A DNA stretch of 64,000 bases from Agrypnia vestita. Taxonomy: Eukaryota; Arthropoda; Insecta; Trichoptera; Phryganeidae. The notes beneath the pieces were generated by a model that was given only the letters and a program-made list of their open reading frames with translations, did no database searches and was not told where the DNA came from. This document shows positions 45,953 to 57,052 of the stretch, one piece after another; the first letter of the stretch is position 1, and each line of letters opens with the position of its first letter. Location of the stretch: NCBI GenBank assembly GCA_016648135.1, contig JADDOH010004284.1, positions 62,001-126,000 on the forward strand, given 5' to 3'. The translations under genes and the position numbers were made by a program.

Positions 45953-45994
45953 GGTCCTGACAAAGAGACGGGTACGTCTCGAAACCGGTAGACC
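45953..45994 (+). ncRNA. Hammerhead-ribozyme-like motif with all three stems
   Basis: Stem I is GGTC (45953-45956) with GACC (45991-45994), 4 bp. The core reads CTGACAA (45957-45963), one extra A, then stem II GAGACG/CGTCTC (6 perfect pairs, loop GGTA), GAAA (45981-45984) and GTA at 45988-45990 as the NUH site. Stem III is ACCGGT (45984-45989), self-complementary, so it can form only between two molecules, as described for short-stem-III hammerheads in Penelope-like elements. The catalytic G8 position carries A; CTGACGA would be the intact core, so a CpG-to-CpA change explains it. Probably inactive as it stands. Confidence 0.6.
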
Positions 45995-46225
45995 TAAAAT
46001 CTGGTAGTGGTTTTTACTAAGTTAACTAACAATCTTTTATAATGTCTAACCACAAAGTTAATGCTTTAAATATTGTTAATATTAATTATATTAACAACAA
46101 CTATTATTTGTGTGATAAGTTGAAAGGGAAAAAGAGGTAGCTCTGTCTGGTAGATCAGAACGGGACCTGGAAGGGTACCAAGTGTTTCTGGAGAATCAAT
46201 AGGACTGCAGCTGTTTACTCTACAT

Positions 46226-46252
46226 AATACGCGTTACACTCGCGTATTATAT
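46226..46252. repeat. 27-nt palindrome
   Basis: ATAATACGCG and CGCGTATTAT flank TTACACT. Similar CGTAATACGCG motifs occur in the hairpins at 63.6-63.9 kb. Confidence 0.7.
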
Positions 46253-46254
46253 AA

Positions 46255-46560
46255 ACCAAACAGAAGCGTGCGGCAAAGCGACGCGAATCGCACGGCTCCC
46301 GCGACAGAACAATGCGGAGCGGCAGACAAAAGGGCCCGACGAAAACAATCGTGTCACAATTAACAACAAACTAGAAATCTTGTTACGTATCCGCGGCACG
46401 ACGTCACGCATTTACCGAAAAAAAAAATTGTCCACATTTTGTCGGCGGTCACGTTCCGCGGCGCCCTCTGTGCGCCCCTCCCCCTCCGCCGGCCGCCGAT
46501 AGGGCGGGATGTTCCGCGCTAAACGGAGGGTTCGCGGCGGAAAAGCGTTACACAAATACT
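46255..46560. other. GC-rich island
   Basis: CpG-rich, including GCGGCGCCCTCTGTGCGCCC and a CCGGCCGCCG patch (46460-46500). No frame with recognisable content. Confidence 0.35.
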
Positions 46561-47478
46561 CCCGTTGATGGATAAATGCGACGGCATTACCGGGATGTAC
46601 ACAAGAGGCGAGATTGAGTTTGTGTAAAAAATAAACGTATCGCTTTTCGATAGATTAGAGAACGTGAAAATTGCCGCGCTCTTGAGCGGAAAATACATTA
46701 CTTCTTATTCAAGAAAGTAATCGCGCAATAGCAAAAAACACCCGAGCCAGAGATTTCAAAGTGTGTGACAGTTTGTTCGAATGCAAAATCATTATCGATT
46801 ACTATTATTTAAAATATACTATATAATCACGACACCGATTGTTATTGCTATAGCTAGACCGCATTTAAAAGAATATGTATTGTTGAATATGCGCAAAAAA
46901 TATGTGTATTGTTACGATGCAAAAATGAACACAAAATAAGTTTTTCTAGTAAGAAAGAAACCTATTTTAAACTTAAAAATATGTATTTATTTGGAATATC
47001 ATATTGAGACTTGTAATACGGGCTTGCCAGGCAACGTTCCCCCAGTTTCTTCTTACCGGACAAATCTAGGAATATTCTTTTGATTGTGGTCGACCTACAA
47101 AAGCGCCTAAGCATTGTTTCGACAAAATCTGTTGTCAATGTTGAAATTATGGTAACGAGATGGTAAAACAAATTACGCACAGAATCCCTCGTAATGTGTC
47201 GATGACAACAATAAGACCGAATTCTCTACCGCACTCTCATATTATCTACAACATTCGGAAAGCGTCTACAAACGTCTGGAAATGACGGAAAACATTATAC
47301 TAAACACAAGAATAATCTAGGAGGTTCGAAAAACCAAAATTTTGCGTATAGAAGCGGGACCGAGAGCTGCGCAGTTTGAAGTCTCCATAGTCCAGTGGGC
47401 ATGACACGGTCTTCTCATACCGGGGTTCTGTACTGACCAAGTACTGACTCCGTATTCCGTAAAATAAAAAAGAGTATA
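46561..47478. other. Unannotated stretch
   Basis: No gene or repeat recognised. Confidence 0.3.
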
Positions 47479-47480
47479 TA

Positions 47481-47770
47481 CAGGGTTACTTGGAAAACAT
47501 TAATAACCTCGCAGGACTATATTCCTGCCTTGATTATGAGTCGAAAATATTCAAGCTATTATGACATAATATCAATAGTTATGGAGATATGCGACATCAA
47601 AGTTTGCATTTTTTTTTCAATATTTGAGACTTATATTTTGTAAAACGTTGAACTATCATTAAAGTAACTTATATCTAATATGAAAAATTCATTCGCTTGA
47701 ACATTTTAGACTCACAACATAGTCAGGAATCTACCGGTCAAGTTTCTGCCGCTAGCTCTGATACACCCTG
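47481..47770. mobile_element. Fold-back element, chimeric short copy
   Basis: The left end is the GGGTTACTTGGAAAACATT type and the right end the CTAGCTCTGATACACCCTG type, joined by a deletion at 47694 (TTCATTCGCTTGAACATT). At 290 bp it is a recombination or template-switch product of two terminal types. Confidence 0.85.
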
Positions 47771-48455
47771 TACAAATAAGCTAACGGAGGGATTTGATGA
47801 CACGCCGTTCTTTAATGCAATACTATTTAGAAACGGGCCGAGAACTCTCGTAAGAGCCCGAGCGAGGAAATAGGACGTGCGGTTTTCCATTAACTCGGTA
47901 GGGCGCCCGCACAGTGCTCGGGTGAGCACCCCGTGGAAGCGGCCGACCACTCGATGGCGAATGCAACAATCCGGACTAATTCAGCATTAGCACGTATTTC
48001 ATTCCGAGCGCAATATAAATTGACCGGCGAGAACATGAGAACATTTCCGCGAGTTTGCTTTTATCAAAACCTACGACGTTCGCCTTTCTATGATCCATTC
48101 GATGAAATGCAAAGAAAGACCTCAGTAACATAATAAGATTAGGAGAATTCGGTTCATAGCTAAAATAATTTGAAATAAAAGCTCTAGCTCAAACCTCCCA
48201 TTTTAAGGGTAACAAGATTGTTGTAACTGTGCTCAAAATAGACGCGAGTTTCTATTAGATATATCAAAACATCCGTCAAGTGTCAATATTTCCATCGTTA
48301 TAGCGGAAATGCTGGTTTTAATATCCGGATACTTTTGACGAATAATTTAGGAGGCGCGTGTGACAAAAACTTATTTCTTCTGACTGTTAAGTATTTATTG
48401 TATATTATATCCTTTTACTCCCCTTTAGGTACAGATACACGTGCTTATTTTGTTG
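47771..48455. other. Unannotated stretch
   Basis: A modest GC-rich patch at 47830-47960; short frames on both strands without resemblance. Confidence 0.3.
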
Positions 48456-48459
48456 AATG

Positions 48460-48622
48460 TGTATGTTATTTTAGTCACCGTGACTTCAAATTACTTGATT
48501 TTTCTGTCTACACGCAGAGCGTTTGTGCGCAGTGATTTGTTGTCTCTTTCAATGCAATATTTGCTACATATGAAAGCCGGCTAGTATGGGAATAACGTGT
48601 CTATATTATAATACGTCAATGG
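48460..48622 (+). repeat. Interspersed repeat C, half copy
   Basis: Matches the right half of 6325-6660 from TTAGTCACCGTGACTTCAAA to ATAATACGTCAATGG and, inverted, part of 38998-39325. Confidence 0.75.
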
Positions 48623-48779
48623 TATTAGTAGCTTTATTTCTACAAACTACAAGCAAAACACCTGTGGCGAACTTGCAACAAATTTAACGCACTCACAAAA
48701 AAGTTTAATTATAGACTTATTTCAAAATAATCTTACTCATGTGCTTTTCGATCCATTTTTCAACAAAACAAATGTTACT

Positions 48780-48962
48780 ATTGTCCATTATATCAATTCT
48801 ATATAGTTTTATCAATATACTATATATCTACACCACGCAAATACGATATTTTATCACTACAAGTGAAAACCAATAATTGTCTTTTATGTTTTCCATTCTT
48901 TGTATTTACTTAATTATTGTTATCTGTTTGTTTTCCGAATAAATATAAATAAATAAATATAG
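48780..48962 (+). mobile_element. Probable LINE 3' UTR and tail
   Basis: T-rich sequence ending CCGAATAAATATAAATAAATAAAT at 48934-48957 (split here as CCGAATAAATATAAAT then AAATAAAT). No coding remains. Confidence 0.35.
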
Positions 48963-49491
48963 TATACATCACGCCAACAGAAGCGTTCAAGGCATGATTA
49001 TTATGATAGCGCGAACCAACAAGAATGAACCCGGGTATATATATATACTTATAACATATAACAAGATTTACATACACCGTTGTGATTTACTGTTGATTCA
49101 ATTACTTAGTTTTATTGCGTTTTCCGTTGCAGGACATTAAAGTTAAAATAGCAATGATGATATAGCTTTATTTTAACATTGCCTTTCATGACCGCAATCC
49201 TATTGTTCTGAGCGCCACTTCCAGTATTGCCGGCTTTTAAACCAACCATTAATTACAGCAATCCCCGAGTATACCGTGGAAATAAATAATTGTAGGAACC
49301 CTTTGCTCGTACATTGCCATGCCCTATTAGCAATGGAGATACCAAGGTTTATGATGATCTAAGGACTGGTTGTTTGATCAGTGATAGGTTGTAGTTAAGC
49401 CCTGACAAGAACACTCCACAGGATTTTTTTTAATTAACTAAAAACTTTGATAAATGTTCAAGTTTTTTGTTTGTAACATTGTGGAAATTCA

Positions 49492-49724
49492 TTTTTAATA
49501 TTTAAAAAAAATGAGGGTAAACATCACTGTTTTATTTCACTATATTTATTTTGAATTGTTAGAACGTTTTCGGGATTTCTCCCATTGTCAATAACAACAC
49601 GTTTAAAGTTGTAAACGTGTTGTTATTGATAATGCGAGAAATCCCGAAAACGTTCTAACAATTCAAAATAAATATAGTGGAATAAAACAGTGTTATTTAC
49701 CCTCATTTTTTTTAAATATTAAAA
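49492..49724. repeat. Long near-perfect palindrome, about 113-nt arms
   Basis: Left arm from TTTTTAATATTTAAAAAAAA to AACAACACGTTTA; right arm is its inverse from TAAACGTGTTGTT to TTTAAATATTAAAAA. The loop is only about 6 nt (AAGTTG). Differences are a handful of substitutions. No coding potential. Confidence 0.93.
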
Positions 49725-50680
49725 ACTTTGTATAAACCACTTGGAGTAACTTTAAGTCTCGATACCACTGAATCTTCAAGAGGTTTAAACTAAGATTTTC
49801 GTTAATTAAAATTAATAATAATGTCCAGCCACAAAGTTAACGCTATAAACATCAAAAATATAGAAAAAAAATATATCGTTCATAAATCCGTGATCAAAAT
49901 GCGCGCCAAATAAAAATAACACGTCCATCAGACGGGAGATTTCCCAGAAACGGCAGACAATAATTTGGCAATGGTTTAGATTCCACGTATCGCTGGTAGC
50001 TGGTAGTGCTTCAATAAAAACAATCTTTTGGGGAAACATGGCAACATGCGCGTCTTGCTGTGCGTCAGTGGCATTCTACCAAGAACCAGTCAAAAAATAT
50101 TGTGGGTCTCTTTCTGAGATGTTTTTCACTTTAAATTACAAGAAATTCTTAAAAATAGAACTTGGAATTTTAACATTTATTTGTATAGACCGTAAAACGA
50201 AATGCTCTGATATGAGTATTTTGTTGACTTTCGACCGTAAATTTGAAATATTTTTGCACCGATGCTTTCGTCTTGGAGATTGATGGGCTATCTTAACTGT
50301 AACATAATACTGCCGAACTTATTTTATTTTATTTGAGATTCACACAGCTTATCATAAATAAGTAGAACAAAATATGAGGTACAGTTATATTAAGCCAATT
50401 AAAGGGACTTTGTTGACGTTTTCCGGAGTACCTGTCGTCCACTGCGAGGGACGCCGACAACATCCTGCTTTCCGCGCCCAGGTGTGGCTGTCGCATTGGG
50501 AGGTGCTTCGAGGATGACGATCTGTCGGCGTGGGCTCGTGGTGGTGCTAGAGCTGAACTTTACTTCTGTGTACTTTTTTCTTGTCCTTTCCTTCCCTTGG
50601 GAGAATTGCTTTTCCTTTTTTTCCCTCGCTTTCCTCTTTCCCCTCTTATTCAATTATGTTTTTCTTTCATAGATTTATTT
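49725..50680. other. Unannotated stretch
   Basis: Includes a pyrimidine-rich run at 50566-50650 and frames of 60-84 codons without recognised motifs. Could be internal sequence of the element whose LTR-like unit follows, but I see no pol motifs. Confidence 0.3.
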
Positions 50681-51224
50681 TGTAACTTATTTTCGATTTT
50701 TATCACTATTAAATGTAAAGCTATTCCTTAAATTAAACTGTATCGCAAATTTATCACTCGTAAATAGACATTTTATATTCGCTTTAACACATTATTCACT
50801 GTTCACTAGAATATTCCATCAATTTCCGCGCTTATTAATTTGGATGCGTAAGAACTTTCTAGAATCGCTGTCGAATTACCACTAGCTTGGCACCACTGGC
50901 TTCTCGCAACTCGCCGCTCGCGGCTGCCTTCGACTCTATTATCGCTGTCAACGCGCACGGAAAAACAACTCGCTCTTTACTCCCGTGTGTCGTATTTATA
51001 TTGGTTAAATGCTGTTAATGTTTATTCGCAAGTTCTCGTAAATTCCAGATGTTTCTGGAACGCTCCAGACGTCTCGAGGTGATTCCAGATCCTTCGGTAG
51101 TATTGTGTCAACTTCAAACAACTGTCACTCGACAGAAGTGCGTGATCCCTTTTTTTAGCCTCGTTATAATATTATCGAACTACGCCCTTTCCTAGATTAG
51201 GGTGCAGTTTTATTTTTCGTTACA
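50681..51224 (+). mobile_element. Candidate LTR (544 bp), possibly a 5' LTR
   Basis: Bounded by TGTAAC at the left and GTTACA at the right, the TG...CA inverted ends of retroviral-type LTRs. Seven bases further on, TGGCGAGGAAGTCGATCGGG (from 51232) begins with TGG as a tRNA primer-binding site does. No second LTR or gag-pol is visible, and I could not name the primer tRNA. Confidence 0.4.
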
Positions 51225-51239
51225 AATAATATTGGCGAG

Positions 51240-51599
51240 GAAGTCGATCGGGATTTCTGCCGTTGACGCATATTTTGATACGTTTCCACTAAAGCGAGTG
51301 CGTGGGGAACGTCGTCATCGACCTACGACTTGTTTCTTATTTTTCATGACCGCCGCGCAGTTTCCGCGGAGATAAACACGGCGCGGTAAACAGAGCATCT
51401 GGAAAACCAAATGGACCCGACATGGAAATCCGGCGCGACTCGAATGTCAACAACAATCAAGCGAAAAATGTTGTAAAAAAATCCTGTCATTGACGTAGAA
51501 TTGTTCGTTCGACGGCCAATCTGCCGAAAATTGTCACGAAAACTGCGTTAGAAATCATGTACCCATTATCATGTTAGTGTCTCTAATAAAAAAAATATA
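51240..51599. other. Unannotated stretch
   Basis: Moderately GC-rich; no frame with recognisable content. Confidence 0.3.
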
Positions 51600-52580
51600 A
51601 AAAAATAACAATTATGTCTTTACCGCTATTATAAAACATTGTTGCCTCGTCTGATATTGGAAAACGTAGATAGTATAAAATACCTAGGTGTAATTATAGA
51701 TTCCAAACTAACATTTACAAAAAATACTGAATATGTTGTGAAGAAAATCGCTAAAAAAATGTCCTTACTTGGAAGAATAAGAAGATATCGTCGCTGCATA
51801 TATAATAAAGCCAATGTGCCGTTTAGTACATTTTGAGATGAACGAATCTATTTGCCAATTTTTCATATAAATAATGGAGATATACTAAAAAAACATTGCC
51901 GTTCATCTGGAAAGTCTGCCTAGTAATTATTTAAAATATTTTTTATAAATCTAGTCTGTGCAATTATTTTTTAAAACAGTTTCATTCGTTTATCTCAGAA
52001 TGTACTAAAACGGCACATAGGCTTAATAACAGCGACGATATATAACTAAAAACACAAGTTTACTGATATACAATACTATGATTCTCCCGCACATAAGATT
52101 ATTGTTCTAGTATATTATTTATAAGCAACGAAGGAATGCTAAAGAAACTACAAATAGTACAAAACAGAGCGATGCGCATAATACTGAAGTGTAACAGGAG
52201 AACTAAAATAGAAAAAAATGTTGAATGCCCTAGGACTGGAAACCGTAAATTAAAGAATAATATATAATGTAATGGTGCAAATATTTAAAATTAAACAATG
52301 GATTAGTATCCAAATACTTTGATGACAGGATGAAGCTGAGTAGGGACTTTCATTCTTACAATGCAAGAGGAGGCGACAACATAAGACTACCAAAGAAAAG
52401 AAAAACATCTCACAAAATTGTATGATGTACGAAGGTCTAAAAATCTTCGATACTCTGCCAAAGGACATTCAAAACATGATGAATATAAGGAGGTTTAAAC
52501 AGGAGTGAAATTTTTTTATTGTAAAAGCTTTTAAATGACTAGATTGAATGCAATATATTTAAGTGAAATCATAATTAAGA
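51600..52580 (+). mobile_element. LINE fragment, PHIDYCSS family, copy 2
   Basis: A 65-codon frame (51639-51836) reads LENVDSIKYLGVIIDSKLTF, VVKKIAKKMSLLGRI; IKYLGVxIDxKLxF is the classic motif that follows the RT palm in jockey/CR1 elements. Further on, broken by frameshifts, come the same blocks as at 4340-4800 (ILPH..., LKKLQIVQNRAMRIILKC, FHSYNARGGDNI, GLKIFDTLPKDIQ). It ends near the Helitron at 52645. Confidence 0.85.
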
Positions 52581-52588
52581 TAAATCGT

Positions 52589-52672
52589 ATTATATAGTAT
52601 ATATATATATAATATATAATATAATATATATATATTATATATAATCTATATATATAGATATATATATATATA
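52589..52672. repeat. TA-rich microsatellite
   Basis: Imperfect (TA)n over about 80 nt; its last part is the 5' end of the Helitron. Confidence 0.9.
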
Positions 52673-53160
52673 AAAAGAAACCCGTGTTTCCCTATCCGCC
52701 AAGTTTTCTCCACAACCAGATACTACCACCCCCTGGTGGTTATGGTGGTGGATAGCCCTTGGTGTCCCATTGAGAATGTGCGAGTTTGGTGGGGATGGCT
52801 GAGCGTGGGTGGGAGTGGGTGACGAAAATGTGCATTCTAGCACATTGTTTTGTTATGGGAAGGCCGCAAATGCTTCAGATTGTTTTAAAATAGGCGCGCT
52901 GACTGTGTCGGTGAGTCAAGAAGGTTCCGGAAAAACCTGCTCTAGAAAGTTCTGGAAGGAGAAGGTTCTAGAAAATTCCCAAAAGTTCTATAAGGTTCTA
53001 AACTGAGTGGCGGAATGTGTCAGTGTGTCTAGAAGGTTCCTGTACATTCGAATTTCTTGGAAGTTCTGTAAGAAGAATGTTCTAGAAGGTTCGCGAAAGT
53101 TCTATGACGATCGAAACAGTGTTCTAAAAGCAGCGTGCGAAGCCGCGCTGGCACAGCTAG
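52645..53160 (+). mobile_element. Complete non-autonomous Helitron, 516 bp
   Basis: The 5' end is A|TCTATATATATAGATA, the TC start of insect Helitrons, and the 3' end is CGTGCGAAGCCGCGCTGGCA then CAGCTAG|T, a GC hairpin followed by CTAG. Insertion between A and T with no duplication fits rolling-circle transposition. There are no Rep/helicase frames. The 3' end matches the Helitron end at 34870-34900. A subterminal hairpin (CCACCCCCTGGTGG) lies near 52725. Confidence 0.8.
52945..53102 (+). promoter_or_regulatory. Array of heat-shock-element half-sites inside the Helitron
   Basis: Alternating GAA and TTC spaced exactly 5 nt apart: three units at 52945-52957, four at 52961-52978 (GAAGGTTCTAGAAAATTC), two at 53032-53039, and six at 53075-53102 (GAATGTTCTAGAAGG followed by TTCGCGAAAGTTC). 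Heat-shock factor trimers bind three or more such nGAAn units, so three of the four clusters qualify by sequence. Whether HSF binds is inference. Confidence 0.7.
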
Positions 53161-54080
53161 TAAAAAATAAAAAATAATAATATTGCACCAAACTGCATAA
53201 ATCAATATTTGAAAATATAACTATGCAGATATGGTAGTTAATAATATTTATAAGCACTTTAAAATGTATAAAAAAGGCCGGCGCCACACTGCGCGGATCA
53301 TCCGCCTCGTCTTTTCCGTCGCGTCAATTCGGCAAAGCAATTTGATGGACCGATCATCGGCGTAGTGTATATGGATAAGCGCATATTGCATGGAAAGAAA
53401 CGTAGCGGCGTTCCGCGACGGAAAGTACATAAAAATGTTTTATCTAAATACAGTTGAAATATTGCTTCCTTCACTGCTCTAGCTGATGCAATTCGTGGCA
53501 TGAATTCGGGCTCGTGACTCAAAGTGACGTATCCGCGCTGTTTACGTGGTTAGAAGAATATGCGGTGTGTTTGTGGGTGTTCTTCCAAGAAACGCCAACC
53601 AGCGAAATTAATTAAAAATAATAAGAATTTCGGAGAACGAGTTGCTAAAGAGAAATCAATAATTACAGAAACATTCTCCAACCCGCTAGCGGTCGACAAT
53701 CATTTTGGACCCCACGTATTTATACCGTTTGCTGATGGCGCGCGGCGCTGACGCCATCAATTTATTTGGTCCCGTCACCTCATATTTCACCATCTATTCT
53801 TCGTCTTCCTTTAGGTCTATTGTCTATAATTGAATAACTATTTGTAATGTACTAGTTTAATATACTTTTTATGGCCTCAATTTTAACATACAATTGTACG
53901 TCTGTAAGTAACATACTGAAGACGGTCTACAATTTAAAATACCCGATATCTATTGAAACGGTTTACCGAATAACACAGCAATTAAACGGTGATAATATTA
54001 CAAAAATAGAAACAATAAAACTCAATCACAAGCTGACAAATGGCGAAATACAAGACGAAGACATTAAATTACACGAAAAT
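53161..54080. other. Unannotated stretch
   Basis: GC-rich around 53275-53420 and 53690-53760; frames of 60-74 codons with no known motif. Confidence 0.3.
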
Positions 54081-54400
54081 CATTAACACTACACTAGAAC
54101 GGCTCAAAACTACCACATAACTCAAACCAAAACAAAAACAGGACAGTTTTCACTAATTTGTAATGGATTAAAATTATACAACGACCTACCACAACAGACC
54201 AAACAATTGACTACTAACAATTTCAAAATAGAAGTGACAAAAATGCCAAAACTCAGCCAAATAAAACAAATGACTTTGTGTCATTATTATTATTATATCG
54301 AATTCTTATATAAAATTTTATCCATATACCTTTTAGGCCTCTATCATATTTTAAATAATAATAAAAAATACAATAATATATTTGTTTATATTTCCTAACG
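53870..54400 (+). mobile_element. LINE fragment, GLKLYNDLP family
   Basis: After a 71-codon frame of unclear origin (53871-54086) the sequence reads NYHITQTKTKTGQFSLICN, GLKLYNDLPQQTKQ and NFKIEV. The motif of an N-terminal nyxTR-like segment followed by GxKxYNxLP is the usual closing block of LINE reverse-transcriptase ORFs. The 3' UTR has no clear tail. Confidence 0.6.
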
Positions 54401-55815
54401 AATTGATTATTTGTATCTTCATCAGGACGGACGCAAACTAACTATCCATTTCCTATTCTTGCAAAGAAATCAATTTTTGAACGGGGGCGTGGCTACAGTT
54501 ATGGTGGGGGTAATTAACAAGTGGACGCCGAAATGGGGAATACATCAAGTAACGGGCTACTCATAAAATTTATCTGGTTATTAATTAAATTGACTTTAGT
54601 GTTCAGGAATTTTTTTGATCTCTATTATTTCTAAGTTATCTAATTATAGCCTCTATTATTTAGATGTACCGCTTTTCTTTTTAAACGTGTGACCTGTTTC
54701 CAAAATTATTAATTGATTAAGTAAGTCTCAATCATTAGAATATTTTGTATATTTTTAACTGACTGAAATTTAGTATATAAGCAATGTGTTTTTCCCAAAC
54801 AGAATCTTCATACATTTCCGTGAAGGCAAATAATTGTATTGTTTTAATTTATACTAAATTATCATTATTGTAATAAACAGATGTTGAGTTATTTTATCTC
54901 AACTATAGTTCGAGAGTTTTTATGTTACGACTTTCGGCTCATCATACAGATCGTTAAGTTTCTGGTCATAACACTTATTCCGTGCTCACCCTCCAATTTC
55001 TTTAAAAATTCGCCCGAGGATCGTTGGGATTTAAATCGCTTTTATCTCAGAAAGTATACGGCAGGCGGACGTTAGTGTATATAAAATGAATTAAAAACAT
55101 GATAGACTATTCGACACGTCGAGGGTTGACGGGAGGTATTCTTAAGTCGGGCGGGTACCGACAGCTTCCTCGAAGTGGGTCGGAATGAAAAGCTTTCTTG
55201 GAAAAGTGGAAAATTTTTCAACCGAAATAACTCGGGAAAATAAAAATTTCAAAGTTATTATTTAATGGCGGACGTGCCCAAGTTTAGACAAAGAAGATTT
55301 ACAAAAATAAATAGCCAAACACGGGTATACCGGTTAAAAGTATGTAATTTTCATCGAAACAATGCACTTTGTCACCTGTCACAAGAAATTAATTTTTTAT
55401 AATACGAAATGTGGAAGCTTAACTTGGCTTGAATAATAAATACGTAGTCGGAAAAATTTATTCAGAACGCCCACCCTACACACTCATAATTAATTCTAAT
55501 TTATTTAAAATATATTTTGTTTTGCTAAGCTGTGAAGTTTCAGAGCGGAACGTTCAAATTTCATTTGTCGTTGTTGGAGATTCCTGCCATCTATGGACAT
55601 TTTCCGAAACTGAGGCGTGGCCCGCCATCTGTGACATACAGGTCGAAGCTATTTTAGCAAATTGTTTCGAGGCTTACTCCACTCCCGTACAGTTTTCATA
55701 TTTATCGTGAAAAATAATACAAAAAAAAAAGTATTTATCTTTTTAATTCAAATTTAATTATAAATAATCGATGCCGAAAATACAATATGTATTTCCTGCG
55801 AGACACCAGTAACAG
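54400..55815. other. Unannotated stretch
   Basis: No gene or repeat recognised. A 93-codon plus-strand frame at 55429-55710 has no known domain. Confidence 0.3.
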
Positions 55816-55819
55816 TAAT

Positions 55820-55872
55820 ATTTATTTTGGAAAATTAAAAAATATATTTATTTTGGAAAATTAAAAAATATA
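55820..55872 (+). repeat. Short tandem duplication
   Basis: TATTTATTTTGGAAAATTAA plus AAAATATA is present twice, then a decayed third part. Confidence 0.8.
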
Positions 55873-55874
55873 CT

Positions 55875-56735
55875 TATTTTAAATAAAATTAAAATAAAAT
55901 TCATCCAAGGACATACTGTCTTCCTCGTACACTTTTTCATTAGAGGCGCTGAAATTAATAACAAGTTACCAAAAATATGGCTAACAAATGAAAACACTAA
56001 ATTTCGAACTATTAATGACATTTTTTCTCAGCACTTAATTTACAGTATTGTATATATAAGAATATGTATTAAGCAGTTAATTCATCATAATTTGCCATTG
56101 CTTAATTTTAAACATTGACCAATTTCTGGATTAAATAAATAATAAGCAATATTTATTAGATTATGCGTTTTTTGTTTGCTTATAAGTATCTTCTTTTATC
56201 AACAATTCGTTTTTTGGCGTTAATTTCATGAATTTTCGCAGTTCAATAAAAATCCGATATCCACCGGAATTGAGCTACCATAGTTACCGGATATCTGTTT
56301 CATCTCCAGCATACATCACTAATTTTTTTGAATATGTTTTTATAATACACAGTTAGAAATTGTGAAAATGGCACAATCGCATCAAATTGATTGTAAACGA
56401 TGAATGACATATTATTTTTACAGATTAAGATTTGTATCCAAGATTGCTTAACGTGTATATGAACGGACAAATCTTATATATATTTTTATCAGTAATATCC
56501 TCATAATACTACCACTAATAAATAAATATGTATGATTAAAATGGCATTTTAATATGATGAAATAATATTTCGCAAAAAAGCGAGAATTTATACAATCAGA
56601 ATATAAAAAAAACTAATTTCGCAACCAATTCTATCTTTAAGTATGCATTGTAATTCGAATTTTTATATTATATAATTCAAAAATAATAATATTTAATGTT
56701 ATTATATATAATAACATAAAATATTATTTATTTCA
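55875..56735. other. Unannotated AT-rich stretch
   Basis: Nothing recognised. Confidence 0.3.
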
Positions 56736-56840
56736 GGTTGTAAGTCCTGAGCCATTGTACGAGAGACCTCCATCAATTTTCATTTCATCATATATAAATA
56801 TCTTCGTCTCTGTGAGTTTTCTATAATTTAGCCTTAATTA
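56736..56840 (-). repeat. Fragment of the TTAATTAAGGAT MITE
   Basis: Inverse of 22441-22545: GTAAGTCCTGAGCCATTGTA, GAGAGACCTCCATC and CTATAATTTAGCCTTAATTA. Ends in TTAATTA. It lies in the presumed intron downstream of the exon at 57053. Confidence 0.75.
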
Positions 56841-57052
56841 AAATATTATTATTATTATGTATTCTGTTCGGTGTAACACGCGCCGCAAAGTGAATACATT
56901 ATAGAACTATCGTACATGTGCAATCTGCATAAAAAACTATTGAGTGATAAAATAAAAAAAATGCTTTAAGAAAGTCGGGTGAAGTTAATTCTAATTACGT
57001 GTAACTTGATAGTTCTTGTGAATCTATCAGAGATATAGTCACAATTGCTTAC

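Noticed and set aside
50399..50653. 84-codon Lys/Arg/Glu-rich minus-strand frame as a gene
   Set aside because: It is the complement of a pyrimidine-rich tract; low complexity with no domain.
52820..53112. HSE array as the promoter of a host heat-shock gene
   Set aside because: No heat-shock-protein coding sequence follows; the array is confined to the Helitron.
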